A stretch of DNA of 64,000 nt, taken from assembly GCA_040954595.2 (NCBI GenBank), contig CM082590.2:6324001-6388000 (forward strand). The letters are read 5' to 3'. Shown here one piece after another: positions 61,890 through 64,000 of this stretch. Each line of letters starts with the position of its first letter. Position 1 is the first letter of the stretch. The notes under the pieces were generated by a model. The model ran no database searches and was not told where the DNA came from. It saw nothing but the letters and a program-made list of their open reading frames with translations. The position numbers were made by a program, and so were the translations under genes. Source of the stretch: Balanoglossus misakiensis. Its lineage: Eukaryota; Hemichordata.

Positions 61890-64000
61890 GGAGACAATTT
61901 AAGAACGTGAAAAATGACAAAAATTGACAAAATCACAAAAATTCTCAAAGTCGGATATTTGTCGTTTTTGACAATTTTCATGAGATAAATGTTCATGAAA
62001 AATGTCAAAAAATGACAATATCACCAAATTTTTCGACTTTGCGAAATCTCTGAATTTCGTCGAAGTTTGAAAAAACTCATGGGTTATGGCTCATGGAAAT
62101 CATCAAAAATGACGATTTTTCGACTTTGGGAATTTTCAAAATTTGGCCATTTTTCACAAAAAATCATGGGTTAGCTCATGAAAATCATCAAAAGATGAAT
62201 ATTTTTCAACTTTGGGAATTTTCAAAATTTGGCCATTTTTCACAAAAAATCATGGGTTATAGCTCATGAAAATCATCAAAAGATGAATATTTTTCAACTT
62301 TGGGAATTTTCAAAATTTGGCCATTTTTCACAAAAAATCATGGGTTATAGCTCATGAAAATCATCAAAAAGTGACAATTTTTCGACTATGGGAATTTTCA
62401 AAATTTGGCCATTTTTTCACAAAAAATCATGGGTTATAGCTCATGAAAATCATCAAAAAATCAATATTTTTCAACTTTGGGAATTTTCAAAATTTGGCCA
62501 TTTTTCACAAAAAATCATGGGTTATAGCTCATGAAAATCATCAAAAAATGACAATTTTTCAACTTTGGGAATTTTCAAAATTTGGCCATTTTTCACAAAA
62601 AATCATGGGTTATAGCTCATGAAAATCATCAAAAAATGACAATTTTTCAACTTTGGGAATTTTCAAAATTTGGCCATTTTTCACAAAAAATCATGGGTTA
62701 TAGCTCATGAAAATCATCAAAAAATGACAATTTTTCGACTATGGGAATTTTCAAAATTTGGCCATTTTTCACAAAAAATCATGGGTTATAGCTCATGAAA
62801 ATCATCAAAAGATGACTATTTTTCAACTTTGGGAATTTTCAAAATTTGGCCATTTTTCACAAAAAATCATGGATTATAGCTCATGAAAATCATCAAAAGA
62901 TGAACATTTTTCGACTATGGGAATTTTCAAAATTTGGCCATTTTTCACAAAAAATCATGGGTTATAGCTCATGAAAATCATCAAAAAATGACAATTTTTC
63001 GACTATGGGAATTTTCAAAATTTGGCCATTTTTTCACAAAAAATCATGGGTTATAGCTCATGAAAATCATCAAAAAATCAATATTTTTCAACTTTGGGAA
63101 TTTTCAAAATTTGGCCATTTTTCACAAAAAATCATGGGTTATAGCTCATGAAAATCATCAAAAAAATGACAAATTTTTCGACTATGGGAATTTTCAAAAT
63201 TTGGCCATTTTTCACAAAAAATCATGGGTTATAGCTCATGAAAATCATCAAAAAATGACTATTTTTCAACTTTGGGAATTTTCAAAGTTTGGCCATTTTT
63301 CACAAAAAATCATGGGTTATAGCTCATGAAAATCATCAAAAAATGACAATTTTTCAACTTTGGGAATTTTCAAAATTTGGCCATTTTTCACAAAAAATCA
63401 TGGGTTATAGCTCATGAAAATCATCAAAAAATGACAATTTTTCGTCTATGGGAATGTTCAAAATTTGGCCATTTTTTCACAAAAAATCATGGGTTATAGC
63501 TCATGAAAATCATCAAAAGATGAATATTCTTCAACTTTGGGAATTTTCAAAATTTGGCCATTTTTCACAAAAAATCATGGGTTGTAGCTCATGAAAATCA
63601 TCAAAAGATGAATATTTTTCAACTTTGGGAATTTTCAAAATTTGGCCATTTTTCACAAAAAATCATGGGTTATAGCTCATGAAAATCATCAAAAGATGAA
63701 TATTTTTCAACTTTGGGAATTTTCAAAATTTGGCCATTTTTCACAAAAAATCATGGGTTATAGCTCATGAAAATCATCAAAAAGTGACAATTTTTCGACT
63801 ATGGGAATTTTCAAAATTTGGCCATTTTTTCACAAAAAATCATGGGTTATAGCTCATGAAAATCATCAAAAAATCAATATTTTTCAACTTTGGGAATTTT
63901 CAAAATTTGGCCATTTTTCACAAAAAATCATGGGTTATAGCTCATGAAAATCATCAAAAAATGACAATTTTTCAACTTTGGGAATTTTCAAAATTTGGCC
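61890..64000. repeat. 88-bp satellite with higher-order structure, continuing past the window
   Basis: About 22 regular units follow a degenerate start at 61890-62100. Each contains GGGAATTTTCAAAATTTGGC, CACAAAAAATCATGGGTTAT and AGCTCATGAAAATCATCAAA. A variable stretch differs between units (GATGAATA, AATGACAA, AATCAATA; CAACTTT or CGACTAT). Very AT-rich. Confidence 0.97.

Noticed and set aside
63060-63329. 89-codon ORF within the 88-bp array
   Set aside because: The frame shifts between units with indels and the peptide is just translated satellite.
61890-64000. CRISPR-like regular repeat-spacer pattern
   Set aside because: The variable stretches are minor variants of one unit, not unique spacers. 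The host is an animal and there are no cas genes.

Overview
The window is animal nuclear DNA, and everything visible fits an invertebrate deuterostome. Genes are split by GT-AG introns. Introns and spacers are packed with short inverted-repeat transposons, and an ancestral animal gene set is present. A lancelet (cephalochordate) is my first guess and a hemichordate the second, based on gene content, the dense TTAA-flanked MITEs and the 18S fragment. This cannot be settled by eye.

Layout. 1-1976 (+): last three coding exons of PDCD6IP/ALIX. 4999-5754 (-): an intronless HEXIM gene, convergent with ALIX. 10597-23984 (+): a complete 11-exon MTRR (methionine synthase reductase) whose linker exon carries five 48-residue repeats. 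Intron 9 of MTRR contains four copies of the start of exon 10. 28864-35707 (+): a complete six-exon SLC34 (type II sodium-phosphate cotransporter). About 40017-44470 (-): a nearly full-length non-LTR retrotransposon. 44725-49400 (+): an unrecognised small gene starting MGCICCK, whose last two exons are present twice. The two copies are separated by a rearranged piece of ribosomal DNA (spacer plus the first ~270 bases of 18S). 52356-54632 (+): ATP5PF (ATP synthase coupling factor 6). 56255-61339 (+): PPCS (phosphopantothenoylcysteine synthetase). About 61890-64000: an 88-bp satellite running off the window.

The genes do not form an operon or pathway. They are ordinary housekeeping genes: ESCRT/endosome, transcription elongation control, folate/B12 cycle, phosphate uptake, mitochondrial ATP synthase and CoA synthesis. 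All coding exons were joined by hand from splice signals, phase continuity and remembered family similarity.

Most of the remaining DNA is repeats. About twenty copies belong to one palindromic MITE family with TTAA target sites, and some have tandemly multiplied arms. At least three other TTAA families are present, along with a TCG-rich MITE, a GGCCACT element, a TATTCTT-TIR element and several hairpin elements. I found no CRISPR array, no prokaryotic operon and no obvious new enzyme system. The most unusual items are the MTRR repeat exon and decoy-exon array, the PPCS stop codon lying inside a transposon target site, the rDNA-interrupted duplicated gene, and the higher-order satellite.
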